Shown: piece by piece, positions 6,442 to 14,516 of the stretch
How the letters are laid out: every line of letters begins with the position of its first letter
Numbering within the stretch: position 1 is the stretch's first letter
NCBI GenBank assembly: GCA_045602025.1
Contig: JAZSAT010000037.1
Span: forward strand, 1 to 20,833
DNA length: 20,833 nucleotides
Direction: 5' to 3'
From: RGIG5579 sp045602025
Lineage (GTDB): Bacteria > Bacillota > Clostridia > Oscillospirales > SIG627
The notes under the pieces: model-generated
The model's database searches: none
Seen by the model: the letters and a program-made list of their open reading frames with translations, nothing else
Told to the model about the DNA's origin: nothing
Translations under genes and position numbers: made by a program

Positions 6442-9171
6442 ATGAATTTATTTGAAAAAATCTTCGGTACTCATTCTGATGCTGCTATCCGAAAAATTCA
6501 GCATATTGTAGATGATATCGAAAGTCTTGCTCCGAAATATAAAGAAATGACAGATTCCCAGCTTCGGGAAATGACGGATATTTTTAAAGAAGAGCTTGCC
6601 TCCGGCAAAACACTTGATGATATTCTGCCGGATGCTTTTGCTGTGGTCAGAGAAGCGGGTGAAAGAGTTCTGGGAACCCGTCATTACCGCGTTCAGTTGA
6701 TTGGCGGTATTGTTCTTCATCAGGGCAGAATTGCGGAAATGAAGACCGGTGAAGGAAAAACCTTAATGGCTACGCTTCCTGCATACCTGAATGCCCTTGC
6801 AGGCAATGGCGTTCATATTGTTACCGTAAATGACTACCTTGCAAAGCGTGACTCCGAATGGATGGGGAAACTGTATAATTTCCTCGGTCTTTCCGTAGGT
6901 CTTGTGATTCACGGTATTGAACCGGACGAAAAGCGCAAAGCCTACCGTGCCGATATTACATACGGTACCAATAATGAATTCGGATTCGATTACCTTCGCG
7001 ATAACATGGCTTTGTATAAAGAGAGCATGCTTCAGCGTGGCCATGCCTTTGCCATTGTGGACGAGGTGGACAGTATTCTGATTGATGAAGCAAGAACGCC
7101 TCTCATCATTTCCGGTGAAGGAGATACCTCTTCTGTGCTTTATACGCAGGCAGATGCATTTGCCAGATCCTTAAAGCCCTATAAGATCAAAGAGACTGAC
7201 ACCAAGGATCTCTATGAAGATCTGGATGCAGACTATATCATTGATGAGAAGGCAAAAAGCGCGACTCTTACCCGTCGCGGTGTCAGCAAGGCTGAAAAGA
7301 GCTTTGGTATTGAAAATCTTTCCGATCCCGAAAATGCTACTCTTTATCACCATCTCAATCAGGCGATCAAAGCATACGGCACCATGCATCGCGATGAAGA
7401 TTATGTTGTAAAAGATGGGCAGGTTATCATCGTTGATTCCTTTACCGGCCGAATGATGCCCGGCAGACGCTATTCCGAGGGTCTGCATCAGGCGATTGAA
7501 GCCAAGGAAGGTGTAGGCATTCAAAAGGAATCCAAGACCCTTGCTACGATCACCTTCCAGAATTATTTCCGTCTTTATCACAAGCTTTCCGGTATGACCG
7601 GTACTGCTTTGACGGAAGAACCGGAATTCCGCGAGATCTATAGTCTTGATGTTGTGGAAATCCCCACCAATCGTCCTTTGGCAAGAGTGGATCATCCGGA
7701 TGTGGTTTATAAAACTGCTGCGGGAAAATACCGTGCCATCGTGGAAAAAATCCGTGAGTGTAATGAAAAAGGACAGCCTGTTCTTGTAGGTACCGTGTCT
7801 ATCGATAAATCCGAGTATTTGTCAAGACTTCTGAAAAAAGAAAAGATTCCCCACAATGTGCTCAATGCAAAGCATCATATGAAGGAAGCAGAGATCGTTG
7901 CTCAGGCGGGTGCTTTCGGTGCGGTTACCATTTCTACCAACATGGCTGGCCGTGGAACGGATATCAAGCTCGGCGGTAATACTGAGTTTATGGCAAAAGC
8001 ACAAATGCGCCGTGAGGGCTTTGACGATGAGATGATCGCTGCGGCAGATGCCTTTTTTGAAACCCATGACGAAGAAATTTTGGCAGCCCGCGAGCGTTAT
8101 CAGACTCTTTTGAAGGAATTTGAAGAAAAGATCCTTCCCGAGGCGGAAAAAGTCAGAAATGCCGGTGGGCTTTATATCATCGGTACCGAGCGTCACGAAT
8201 CCCGTCGTATCGACAATCAGCTGAGAGGTCGAAGCGGCAGACAGGGGGACCCGGGCGCATCTACCTTCTATCTTTCCTTTGAGGATGATCTTTTGCGTCT
8301 CTTCGGTAGTGACCGCATTATTGGTATTGTTGATAAATTGGGGCTGGAAGAGGATCAGGCAATTGATGCCAAGATCATTTCTTCCTCCATTGAAAATGCA
8401 CAAAAGCGTTTGGAAGGAGATAACTTCAATCGCAGAAAAAATGTCATTATGTATGACGATATTATGAATCAGCAAAGAAAGCTTATTTATCAGCAGCGTC
8501 AGGAGGTGCTGGAAGGTACCGATCTGAAGGAAAAAATGCTTTCTATGATCGATTCCATGGTAGAATCCGCTGTTCTTTCTCTTTCAACCGAGGAAGGAGA
8601 TTATCCCTATGAAGAGTTGAAAAAGAAGTTTATGGGTACCCTCTTGTCTCCTTCCGATCTGGTCTTCGGAGAAGAGGATGAAAAGCCCTCAGCAAATGAG
8701 CTTGTGAAGGTGCTCCGTGAAAGAGCAGAAAAGCTTTATCAGGAAAAAGAACAGCTTTTCGGCGAAGAAATGTTCCGCGAAGTAGAAAGAACCGTTCTTT
8801 TGAGAAATGTTGACCGTCTTTGGATGGATCACCTGGATGCAATGACCGAACTGAAGAACAGCATCGGACTCAATGCCTATGCACAAAGAGACCCCGTGGT
8901 TCAGTATAAGATCCAAGGCTCCGTTATGTTTGATGAAATGAGCGAAGAAATTCGAAACGAAACCGCTATGACCCTCTTGCGCATCATTCCTCGCAATAAA
9001 GAGGTAAAGAGGGAAGCTGTTGCAAAAATTACCGCAACCTCCTCCGGCGGTGACGGCAGTGTAAAAAAGGCCCCTGTTGTAAAAAAGGAGACTTGCGGTC
9101 CCAATGATCCCTGTCCTTGCGGCAGCGGCAAAAAATTCAAGAAGTGCTGCGGTCTTAAGGAGAGCAAATAA
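6442..9171 (+). CDS. secA: Preprotein translocase ATPase SecA
   Basis: 909 residues, full length for SecA1. SecA is the cytoplasmic motor ATPase that drives unfolded secretory proteins through SecYEG. Visible features: the N-terminal FEKIFG start; nucleotide-binding domain 1 with Walker A GEGKT (103-107) and DEVD Walker B (207-210); AEMKTGEGKTLMATLPAYLN around the ATP site; TSTNMAGRGTDI-like motif (ISTNMAGRGTDIKLGG) and IIGTERHESRRIDNQLRGRS with GRQGDPG in nucleotide-binding domain 2; and a C-terminal zinc-binding SEC-C tail, CPCGSGKKFKKCCG, that binds SecB-type partners or phospholipid in known SecAs. The ATG at 6442 follows GGAAGGA at 6429-6435. The stop overlaps the next gene by one base (TAATG). 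Confidence 0.98.
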   Translation: MNLFEKIFGTHSDAAIRKIQHIVDDIESLAPKYKEMTDSQLREMTDIFKEELASGKTLDDILPDAFAVVREAGERVLGTRHYRVQLIGGIVLHQGRIAEMKTGEGKTLMATLPAYLNALAGNGVHIVTVNDYLAKRDSEWMGKLYNFLGLSVGLVIHGIEPDEKRKAYRADITYGTNNEFGFDYLRDNMALYKESMLQRGHAFAIVDEVDSILIDEARTPLIISGEGDTSSVLYTQADAFARSLKPYKIKETDTKDLYEDLDADYIIDEKAKSATLTRRGVSKAEKSFGIENLSDPENATLYHHLNQAIKAYGTMHRDEDYVVKDGQVIIVDSFTGRMMPGRRYSEGLHQAIEAKEGVGIQKESKTLATITFQNYFRLYHKLSGMTGTALTEEPEFREIYSLDVVEIPTNRPLARVDHPDVVYKTAAGKYRAIVEKIRECNEKGQPVLVGTVSIDKSEYLSRLLKKEKIPHNVLNAKHHMKEAEIVAQAGAFGAVTISTNMAGRGTDIKLGGNTEFMAKAQMRREGFDDEMIAAADAFFETHDEEILAARERYQTLLKEFEEKILPEAEKVRNAGGLYIIGTERHESRRIDNQLRGRSGRQGDPGASTFYLSFEDDLLRLFGSDRIIGIVDKLGLEEDQAIDAKIISSSIENAQKRLEGDNFNRRKNVIMYDDIMNQQRKLIYQQRQEVLEGTDLKEKMLSMIDSMVESAVLSLSTEEGDYPYEELKKKFMGTLLSPSDLVFGEEDEKPSANELVKVLRERAEKLYQEKEQLFGEEMFREVERTVLLRNVDRLWMDHLDAMTELKNSIGLNAYAQRDPVVQYKIQGSVMFDEMSEEIRNETAMTLLRIIPRNKEVKREAVAKITATSSGGDGSVKKAPVVKKETCGPNDPCPCGSGKKFKKCCGLKESK

Positions 9172-9770
9172 TGGGATTCGGCGCACTGTTTTTGGGGTTT
9201 ATGTTTCTTTATGACTTTCAGATCGGTCTTCGCGGATCTGATGGCGAGGGAGCATATGCAATACTTGATGTTTTCCCCGATGCCATCGGTTGGATCTTGC
9301 TTTTTGTGGGACTCAATATCCTCTCAAAAAAGTTTGATTCCTTCCGTTTTTTGAGAAATACTACCGCTTTTTTCTTTGTTTTATCTCTGTTTTCTCTTGT
9401 GAAAGAGAGCTTCCTGTTTCCTGTTTTTTACTCGCAGGAGGGTAAGCAAGTTTTTGCAGGAGAGTGCTTTGATGTTTGCGAACATCTTCTCATATTGGGC
9501 TTTGTTTACCTTCTCTTTCAAAAAACTGCGCCACTATGCAGAAAGTACGGAGAAGATAAGCTTTCCCGCAGCCACGAGCTTGTCCCTCGTATTGCTCTTG
9601 TGGAAGGTGTTTTATACTCCTTTATTTCTGTTATGAGGTTTTTTCCTTTGCCCGATGGTGTTTTGCCTTATGTCAATGTAATTTCAAGACTTGATTTTCT
9701 GTTTTGGGTATTTCTCATCTGGTATGGCACCATTACTCTCTTCCGTTCCTTGAGAAGGATCAGCGATTAA
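9171..9770 (+). CDS. Polytopic membrane protein, single-module member of an unnamed family
   Basis: 199 residues with about five or six hydrophobic segments (around 2-16, 32-51, 63-82, 104-117, 142-158 and 173-191). The start overlaps the secA stop by one base, and TAAGGAG inside the secA end (9156-9162) serves as ribosome binding site, so the two are translationally coupled. The second segment carries LDVFPDAIGWILLFVGLNIL (32-51), a pattern shared with both halves of the next gene product. I do not recognise a named family or a catalytic motif. Coupling with secA suggests co-expression with export machinery, but that says nothing firm about function. Confidence 0.85.
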   Translation: MGFGALFLGFMFLYDFQIGLRGSDGEGAYAILDVFPDAIGWILLFVGLNILSKKFDSFRFLRNTTAFFFVLSLFSLVKESFLFPVFYSQEGKQVFAGECFDVCEHLLILGFVYLLFQKTAPLCRKYGEDKLSRSHELVPRIALVEGVLYSFISVMRFFPLPDGVLPYVNVISRLDFLFWVFLIWYGTITLFRSLRRISD

Positions 9771-9782
9771 GAAAGGATTTGT

Positions 9783-11039
9783 ATGGGAACAAAATTTATT
9801 TTTTTCGGGTTTCTCTTTTTGATCAATCCGGAACTGATCACCCTTGATATCTTTCCTGACTTTATCGGCTATTTTTTGATTGCAAAGGGCCTTTACCGCG
9901 TATCCCTTTTAGAAGAAAGGTGTGCAAATGCGAGAAAGTATGCCTTTTATCTTGCAATTACTTCTGCTTTAAAGCTTCTTTCCTGTACCGTTACCTTTTC
10001 AGCGAGAGTGGAGAGCACAAGGCTTACTGTTTGCTTTTTGTTTCTTGTGGCAGAGCTTTCTCTTTCACTTTTTCTTTGTGATAATGCTTTCAAGGGACTT
10101 CAGTATCTTGCCATGCGAAAAGACGGCGATCTTGTGTTGAAGTCCTATGATCTTGTAAAAACCTTTACAACGGTCTTTTTCATTACAAAGGCCGTGGCTA
10201 ATTTTCTCCCCCAGGCGCCTGTGATCTTCTATACAAATATTGATGCTGACCCGGATCAGGTGGAAAATTTTGATCGTATGGTAGCATCCTTTAGGACCCT
10301 TCGTAGCGTTCTTTTTGTTGTTGCTGCCATCGCTCTTGTAATTTTAGGTATTTATACGGCTCGGCTTTTAAAAGCATATTTGATCCGTTGCAAGGAAGAC
10401 AGAGCGTTTTCCTCTCAGATCTTGTCTGCTTATGAAGAGAATGTGATGAATAATGCTTCTCTTCAGACTCGCCTTGCCATCAAGGATGCTTTCTTTTGGT
10501 TTTTCCTTGGTTTTATCCTTTTAGGAGATTTGTATTTGGATCATATCAATATGTTTCCAAAGCCTTTTTGTCCTTTGTTTTTATATTTCGGTCTGAAAAA
10601 GCTGGAAAAGGTCTCTGCTGTAAAAAAATGGCATATCGCTGTTTCTCTTGTGTCGTTTTTTGTCACATTGGCCGTATATGTATTCCGCATCGTTTCCCTT
10701 GCCGTAAATGCTGATTTTCCCTACACTTTCCCGTATCAGTTTTCTGCATGGATCGTTTCTGTTTTTGGTAGTGTTGGAATTTTGCTCCCTCTTGTGTTTA
10801 CTCTTTTGTCCGTTTGGAAGCTTTCAGAAAAGTATACGGCGTTTTTATATAAAAAGTACTTTGTTCTGCTTTTGATCTTTTGTGTAGGGATGACTGCACT
10901 CAGTTTTTCTCAGTACTTGTTTGTCGGCAGAAGCGATTTTGTGGTATGGCTGCAATGGATCTTATATGCGGTAACGCTTTATGTTCACAAATCGAGTCTT
11001 GACGATATTTATCGTGAAGCAGAATACAAATTGATGTAA
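9783..11039 (+). CDS. Polytopic membrane protein, double-module member of the same unnamed family
   Basis: 418 residues, about twice the preceding protein, with many hydrophobic segments. The first half begins FIFFGFLFLINPELI and carries LDIFPDFIGYFLIAKGL (21-37); the second half begins at about residue 236 with FFWFFLGFILLGDLYLDHIN and has a diverged copy, INMFPKPFCPLFLYFGL (255-271). Both match the neighbour's LDVFPDAIGWILLFVGL, so this looks like a fused tandem duplication of that protein. The segment VFFITKAVANFLPQ (131-144) also resembles VLYSFISVMRFFPLPD in the neighbour. An AAAGGA ribosome binding site precedes the ATG, 12 bases after the previous stop. No enzymatic motif is seen; function is unknown. 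Confidence 0.85.
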   Translation: MGTKFIFFGFLFLINPELITLDIFPDFIGYFLIAKGLYRVSLLEERCANARKYAFYLAITSALKLLSCTVTFSARVESTRLTVCFLFLVAELSLSLFLCDNAFKGLQYLAMRKDGDLVLKSYDLVKTFTTVFFITKAVANFLPQAPVIFYTNIDADPDQVENFDRMVASFRTLRSVLFVVAAIALVILGIYTARLLKAYLIRCKEDRAFSSQILSAYEENVMNNASLQTRLAIKDAFFWFFLGFILLGDLYLDHINMFPKPFCPLFLYFGLKKLEKVSAVKKWHIAVSLVSFFVTLAVYVFRIVSLAVNADFPYTFPYQFSAWIVSVFGSVGILLPLVFTLLSVWKLSEKYTAFLYKKYFVLLLIFCVGMTALSFSQYLFVGRSDFVVWLQWILYAVTLYVHKSSLDDIYREAEYKLM

Positions 11040-11055
11040 AGAAGGAGGTAATCTT

Positions 11056-12945
11056 ATGTGTGGATTTGCCGGTATGTTTCATCCTCAGGGGCTTGTTTCC
11101 GAAGATAAGTCTACCCTCGAAAATATGAGCCGCACCATCCGTTTTCGCGGTCCCGACGAAGAAAGCCTTGTAATGGAGGAAAAGATTGCCTTCGCTTTCC
11201 GACGCCTTTCCATTATCGATCTTTCCGGCGGCAGTCAGCCGAAAGAAAGCGATGACGGATGTCTTTCAGGTGTTTTTAACGGAGAGATCTATAATTATCT
11301 TGAGCTGAAGGAGACTCTTGACGGGGAAAGCTTTGAAACGGCATCTGAGCTTGAGATTATGCTGAAGCTATATCGCAAGCACGGTGCTGAATTTGTTTCC
11401 ATGCTTCGCGGCATGTTTGCAATTGCCTTCTATGACCGAAAGAATGAAACACTTCTTCTGGCAAGAGATCCTTTTGGTATTAAGCCTCTTTACTATCGAA
11501 GAACCGAAAAGGGTCTAATCTTTTCCAGTGAAGCAAAGGCTTTTTTATTTGATCCGGATTATGACTCCTTCCGTACAAGAGATGATCTGGTTCAACATTA
11601 TTTTACTTATCAGTATATGCCTGCAAAGGAATTCTCTCAGGGACTTTCTATTCTTCCTGCCGGACATTTTTTGATTTTCGACGGTAAAACGGGCGAGATG
11701 GAGATTCATCGCTATTTTGATCCTATGTTCACCCCTTCCGGTGAAAAAAGCTATGAAGAGAAAAAAGCGATTCTCAGGGAGACCTTAACGGAAAGTGTTC
11801 GCTATCATATGATCAGCGATGTACCTGTCGGCACCTTCCTGTCAAGCGGTATTGATTCTGCTATTATTACCGCGCTTTCCTCCAAGATCAACCCCGGCAT
11901 CAAAGCCTTTACCGTTGCGTTCGGTGTAAAGGAGTATTCCGAAATCGATGACGCCGGAGCTATCAGTGAACATCTTGATGTAGAGCATATCAAGGTTATC
12001 CGTGATGTGAACGACTTTAAAGATGCATTTGAAAAGGTTGTTTATTCCCTTGATTTTCCCGTTGCCGATCCCTCTACCGTAGCAATTTATCTTGTTTGCC
12101 AGGAAGCGGCAAAGCACTTGAAGGTCGTTTTGTCAGGAGAAGGCGCAGACGAGCTTTTCGGAGGATATAAGGTTTATGATGAATCTCGCTTTTCCTCTAA
12201 GATCTATTCACTTCCAAAGCCCATTCGTTCTGTTCTTGCCTGGCTCGCTTCTGTCTTGCCGGAGGGCGTAAAGGGAAAGAATCTTCTTTATCGTGGTACT
12301 ACCCCTTTGGAAGAGAGATACATCGGCAATGCCTTTGTATTTAATGAAAGGGAGAAAAAGGCTTTTTTGAATACCTTTGACCCTGCTGTTCGCTTCCATC
12401 AGCCTGAAAAAGAGATCTATGCCCACGCAAAGGCAAACGGTCTTTCTCCGATGCTGCAAATGCAGTATGTGGATATGCGGTCTTGGATGCGCGGAGATAT
12501 CCTTGTAAAAGGGGACAGACTTTCAATGTATCATTCCTTGGAGGTAAGAGTTCCTTTTCTGGATAAAGAAGTATTTCGTGTTGCAGCAAGTCTGTTCGAC
12601 CATGAAAAGCTTTCTCACGGCACCACAAAGTTTATCCTTCGCGATGCTTTCCACGATCTTGTGGATGAGGCGACCTTCCTTCGTCCGAAGCTCGGCTACC
12701 CGGTTCCTGTAAGAGCATGGCTCAGGGGAGAACTGTATCCGTGGGCAAAAGAAATACTGGAAAATATGACTTGTACCGATTATATCAATCGGGAAGCGGC
12801 ACTGAAAATGCTTGAGGATCACAAAGAGGGAAGAGCGGATAATTACAGAAAGCTCTGGACAATCCTTGTTTTTGTAACCTGGTATCGTCTTTATGTGTCC
12901 GATCGGGATGAAACCTGTCGCAGGATCATTTTGGGTGAACTTTAA
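11056..12945 (+). CDS. asnB: Glutamine-hydrolysing asparagine synthase
   Basis: 629 residues, typical of the long AsnB class. It makes asparagine from aspartate, ATP and glutamine. The class II glutamine amidotransferase domain starts with the Cys2 nucleophile (MCGFAGMF) and shows RGPDEE (31-36), RLSIIDLSGG (50-59) and NGEIYN (75-80). The synthetase domain carries the pyrophosphate loop SSGIDS (263-268), with Ser in place of the second Gly of the common SGG form, and SGEGADELFGGY (360-371). The start is fixed by the need for Cys2 and by a near-perfect AAGGAGGT at 11042-11049. It sits 16 bases after the double-module membrane protein gene and is probably the last gene of the secA operon; no terminator is evident before the acpP promoter. 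A related amidotransferase acting on another acceptor cannot be excluded from motifs alone. Confidence 0.93.
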   Translation: MCGFAGMFHPQGLVSEDKSTLENMSRTIRFRGPDEESLVMEEKIAFAFRRLSIIDLSGGSQPKESDDGCLSGVFNGEIYNYLELKETLDGESFETASELEIMLKLYRKHGAEFVSMLRGMFAIAFYDRKNETLLLARDPFGIKPLYYRRTEKGLIFSSEAKAFLFDPDYDSFRTRDDLVQHYFTYQYMPAKEFSQGLSILPAGHFLIFDGKTGEMEIHRYFDPMFTPSGEKSYEEKKAILRETLTESVRYHMISDVPVGTFLSSGIDSAIITALSSKINPGIKAFTVAFGVKEYSEIDDAGAISEHLDVEHIKVIRDVNDFKDAFEKVVYSLDFPVADPSTVAIYLVCQEAAKHLKVVLSGEGADELFGGYKVYDESRFSSKIYSLPKPIRSVLAWLASVLPEGVKGKNLLYRGTTPLEERYIGNAFVFNEREKKAFLNTFDPAVRFHQPEKEIYAHAKANGLSPMLQMQYVDMRSWMRGDILVKGDRLSMYHSLEVRVPFLDKEVFRVAASLFDHEKLSHGTTKFILRDAFHDLVDEATFLRPKLGYPVPVRAWLRGELYPWAKEILENMTCTDYINREAALKMLEDHKEGRADNYRKLWTILVFVTWYRLYVSDRDETCRRIILGEL

Positions 12946-12953
12946 GCTGCTTC

Positions 12954-12982
12954 TTGACAAGTTTCGGATATTTGTGTAAAAT
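12954..12982 (+). promoter_or_regulatory. Sigma-A type promoter for acpP
   Basis: Consensus TTGACA (12954-12959), 17-base spacer and TAAAAT (12977-12982), starting nine bases after the asnB stop. Transcription would start near 12989, leaving a leader of about 50 bases before the acpP ATG. Confidence 0.82.
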
Positions 12983-13037
12983 ATTCCCGTTCCCGATTTT
13001 GTAATTTAACTCGTATGAGATTTTGAAGGAGAAATTT

Positions 13038-13262
13038 ATGATCGAAAAAATTAAAGAACTTCTTGCAAAGCAGCTTCGTCTTGACATTGCTACCATTGAT
13101 GATGATGCAAACATTTTGGACGATCTTGGTGCTGACAGCCTTGAGGTTGTGGAAATGCTGATGACTCTTGAGAGCGAATTCGGTATCATCGTACCCGATG
13201 AAGATATGATGGAACTGAAAACCGTTCGCTCCGTTGCTGAGTATATTGAGAAAAAAGCATAA
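13038..13262 (+). CDS. acpP: Acyl carrier protein
   Basis: 74 acidic residues, the normal size of ACP. ACP carries growing acyl chains on a phosphopantetheine arm during fatty acid synthesis. The attachment serine is Ser34 in LGADSLEVVEML, the DSL motif that is modified by holo-ACP synthase. The rest, ESEFGIIVPDEDMMELKTV, is the usual helix II-III region. The ATG at 13038 is chosen because GAAGGAGA lies at 13025-13032; an in-frame TTG at 13023 would overlap that site. No other fatty acid synthesis gene is next to it; the gene is monocistronic with its own promoter and terminator. Confidence 0.96.
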   Translation: MIEKIKELLAKQLRLDIATIDDDANILDDLGADSLEVVEMLMTLESEFGIIVPDEDMMELKTVRSVAEYIEKKA

Positions 13263-13268
13263 GAAGAC

Positions 13269-13293
13269 AAAACGCCCTGTAAAGGGCGTTTTT
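13269..13293 (+). terminator. Rho-independent terminator of acpP
   Basis: AAAACGCCC (13269-13277) pairs with GGGCGTTTT (13284-13292) around a six-base loop and is followed by T residues. It begins seven bases after the acpP stop. Confidence 0.9.
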
Positions 13294-13387
13294 CTGTACA
13301 AAAGAAAGGAAAAAAACAACAAAAAATCATTTTTTTGAACAAATTGAAAATTATTACAAATTCTTCTGCTTTTAGAAAGAAAAATGC

Positions 13388-13416
13388 TTGACATAAAAAT
13401 ATATCTATGTTAGAAT
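13388..13416 (+). promoter_or_regulatory. Sigma-A type promoter of the rplU operon
   Basis: TTGACA (13388-13393), 17-base spacer and TAGAAT (13411-13416). Expected transcription start is near 13423, just before a structured leader. The A/T-rich stretch between the acpP terminator and this promoter (13294-13387) shows nothing else I can support. Confidence 0.85.
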
Positions 13417-13420
13417 AGAG

Positions 13421-13476
13421 GGCCGCTTGTAAGAGGTTATAAATGCTTTTGCTACCTTTAAACAGCGAGACATAGA
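13421..13476 (+). ncRNA. Structured 5' leader of rplU, L21-leader-like
   Basis: The leader folds by eye into two nested helices: CGCTTGT (13424-13430) with ACAGCG (13462-13467), one base bulged, and inside it AGAGGT (13432-13437) with ACCTTT (13454-13459), closing a 16-base loop. Position directly before rplU-prp-rpmA and this shape fit the Firmicutes L21 leader, which is thought to mediate autogenous control by L21. The match to the Rfam family is from memory of its position and form, not from a search. Confidence 0.6.
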
Positions 13477-13496
13477 AAGAAAGAGAGGTGCTTTTC

Positions 13497-13808
13497 GTGT
13501 TTGCTATTTTTGAAATTGGCGGAAAGCAGTACAAGGTTTCCGAAGGAGATATCGTTTACCTTGAAAAGTTGAATGCACAGGAAGGCGAGACCGTAAAGTT
13601 TGATAAGATTCTTGCACTTTCCACTGACGATGGCTTTGTTGCTGGTGATCCCACTGTTTCCGGTGCTTTTGTTGAAGCTACTGTTGCTAAGAACGGTAAG
13701 CAGAAGAAGATCGTTGTTCTTCGCTACAAAGCAAAGAAGAACGAGAAAAAGAAGCAGGGCCACAGACAGCCCTACACCAAGGTTCAGATCACTAAAATCG
13801 CAAAATAA
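13497..13808 (+). CDS. rplU: 50S ribosomal protein L21
   Basis: 103 residues, normal for L21, a 23S rRNA-binding protein of the large subunit. It begins FAIFEIGGKQYKVSEGD, the family hallmark, and ends with the basic stretch KKNEKKKQGHRQPYTKVQIT. The GTG at 13497 is preferred: AGAGAGG (13482-13488) lies eight bases upstream. An alternative GTG at 13488 would add three residues and overlap the ribosome binding site. First gene of the rplU-prp-rpmA-obgE-mtaB run; its stop overlaps the prp start (TAATG). Confidence 0.96.
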   Translation: MFAIFEIGGKQYKVSEGDIVYLEKLNAQEGETVKFDKILALSTDDGFVAGDPTVSGAFVEATVAKNGKQKKIVVLRYKAKKNEKKKQGHRQPYTKVQITKIAK

Positions 13809-14140
13809 TGATCCGTTCGGAGTTTGTTATTCAAGATAACAAAATTTACTCCTTTTCCGTAGAAGGGCATTCCGGTCTTGCACAGAGTGGAGAAGATATT
13901 CTTTGTGCCTCTGTCAGTGCCATGTCCCAGCTCGTAATCAATACCTTGACCGAGGTGTTTGGTGCAGAGCTTTCTCTTTCCATCGATGAAAAAAAGCCTT
14001 TGATCCGTTGCAGTCTCAAATCTGTCTCGGGTGAATACAGAAGCGGTGCCGAAGGCATCCTTTACGGCTTTTATCTTCAGATGAAGGATCTTGCGGAAAT
14101 TTATTCGGCTCATCTTACGGTCAGAACGAAATCGAAATAG
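13808..14140 (+). CDS. prp: Ribosomal-processing cysteine protease Prp
   Basis: 110 residues. Prp removes the short N-terminal extension of L27 in Firmicutes and is needed for functional ribosomes there. The catalytic pair is visible in GHSGLAQSGEDILCASVSAM: His21 and Cys33, at the spacing of the Staphylococcus aureus enzyme. Its gene overlaps rplU by one base and sits 13 bases before rpmA, whose product carries the matching cleavage site. Formerly annotated as YsxB or DUF464. Confidence 0.94.
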   Translation: MIRSEFVIQDNKIYSFSVEGHSGLAQSGEDILCASVSAMSQLVINTLTEVFGAELSLSIDEKKPLIRCSLKSVSGEYRSGAEGILYGFYLQMKDLAEIYSAHLTVRTKSK

Positions 14141-14153
14141 AAAGGGTATCACA

Positions 14154-14432
14154 ATGATTAGAATTAGTTTGCAGTTTTTTGCACATAAAAAAGGTGTTGG
14201 TTCTACCAAAAACGGCAGAGATTCCGAGTCTAAGAGACTTGGCGTTAAAAAGGCTGACGGACAGGCTTGCATTGCAGGTAACATCTTGGTTCGCCAGAGA
14301 GGTACTCACATCCATCCCGGTATGAATGTGGGCATCGGTTCCGATGACACACTTTTTGCTTTGAAGGCAGGTACTGTTAAGTACGAGCCTATGGCAGGCG
14401 GCAGAAAGAAAGTCAGCGTTTATTGCGACTGA
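14154..14432 (+). CDS. rpmA: 50S ribosomal protein L27 with cleavable N-terminal extension
   Basis: 92 residues. It starts MIRISLQFFAHKKGVGSTKN: the first nine residues are the Firmicutes-type extension, and cleavage by Prp after Phe9 would leave AHKKG, the mature N-terminus that reaches the peptidyl transferase centre. GRDSESKRLGVKKADGQ and GTHIHPGMNVGIGSDDTLFA are standard L27 sequence. The ATG at 14154 follows AAAGGG at 14141-14146 and is the start that gives this extension; in-frame codons further upstream lie inside prp. Confidence 0.97.
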   Translation: MIRISLQFFAHKKGVGSTKNGRDSESKRLGVKKADGQACIAGNILVRQRGTHIHPGMNVGIGSDDTLFALKAGTVKYEPMAGGRKKVSVYCD

Positions 14433-14450
14433 TCTTTCCTATGAGTTTGA

Positions 14451-14492
14451 GGGGTATGTCTTAAGGGTTGTCTCTTACGGCGTACCCCTTTT
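14451..14492 (+). terminator. Hairpin between rpmA and obgE, possible attenuating terminator
   Basis: GGGGTATG (14451-14458) pairs with CGTACCCC (14481-14488) with one G-U pair; TAAG (14462-14465) and CTTA (14474-14477) can extend it inside. It is followed by TTTTCGTATCTTTTATTT, an interrupted T-run. It may reduce readthrough into obgE rather than end transcription, because no promoter is evident before obgE. It could instead be a processing or stability element. Confidence 0.5.
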
Positions 14493-14516
14493 CGTATCTT
14501 TTATTTGAGGTGAAAT

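Noticed and set aside
7822..8475. Minus-strand open frames opposite secA
   Set aside because: They lie inside secA, lack ribosome binding sites and show no domain; they are shadows of the coding strand.
13023..13037. TTG at 13023 as the start of acpP
   Set aside because: It overlaps the GAAGGAGA ribosome binding site that serves the ATG at 13038, and ACPs normally start close to that ATG.
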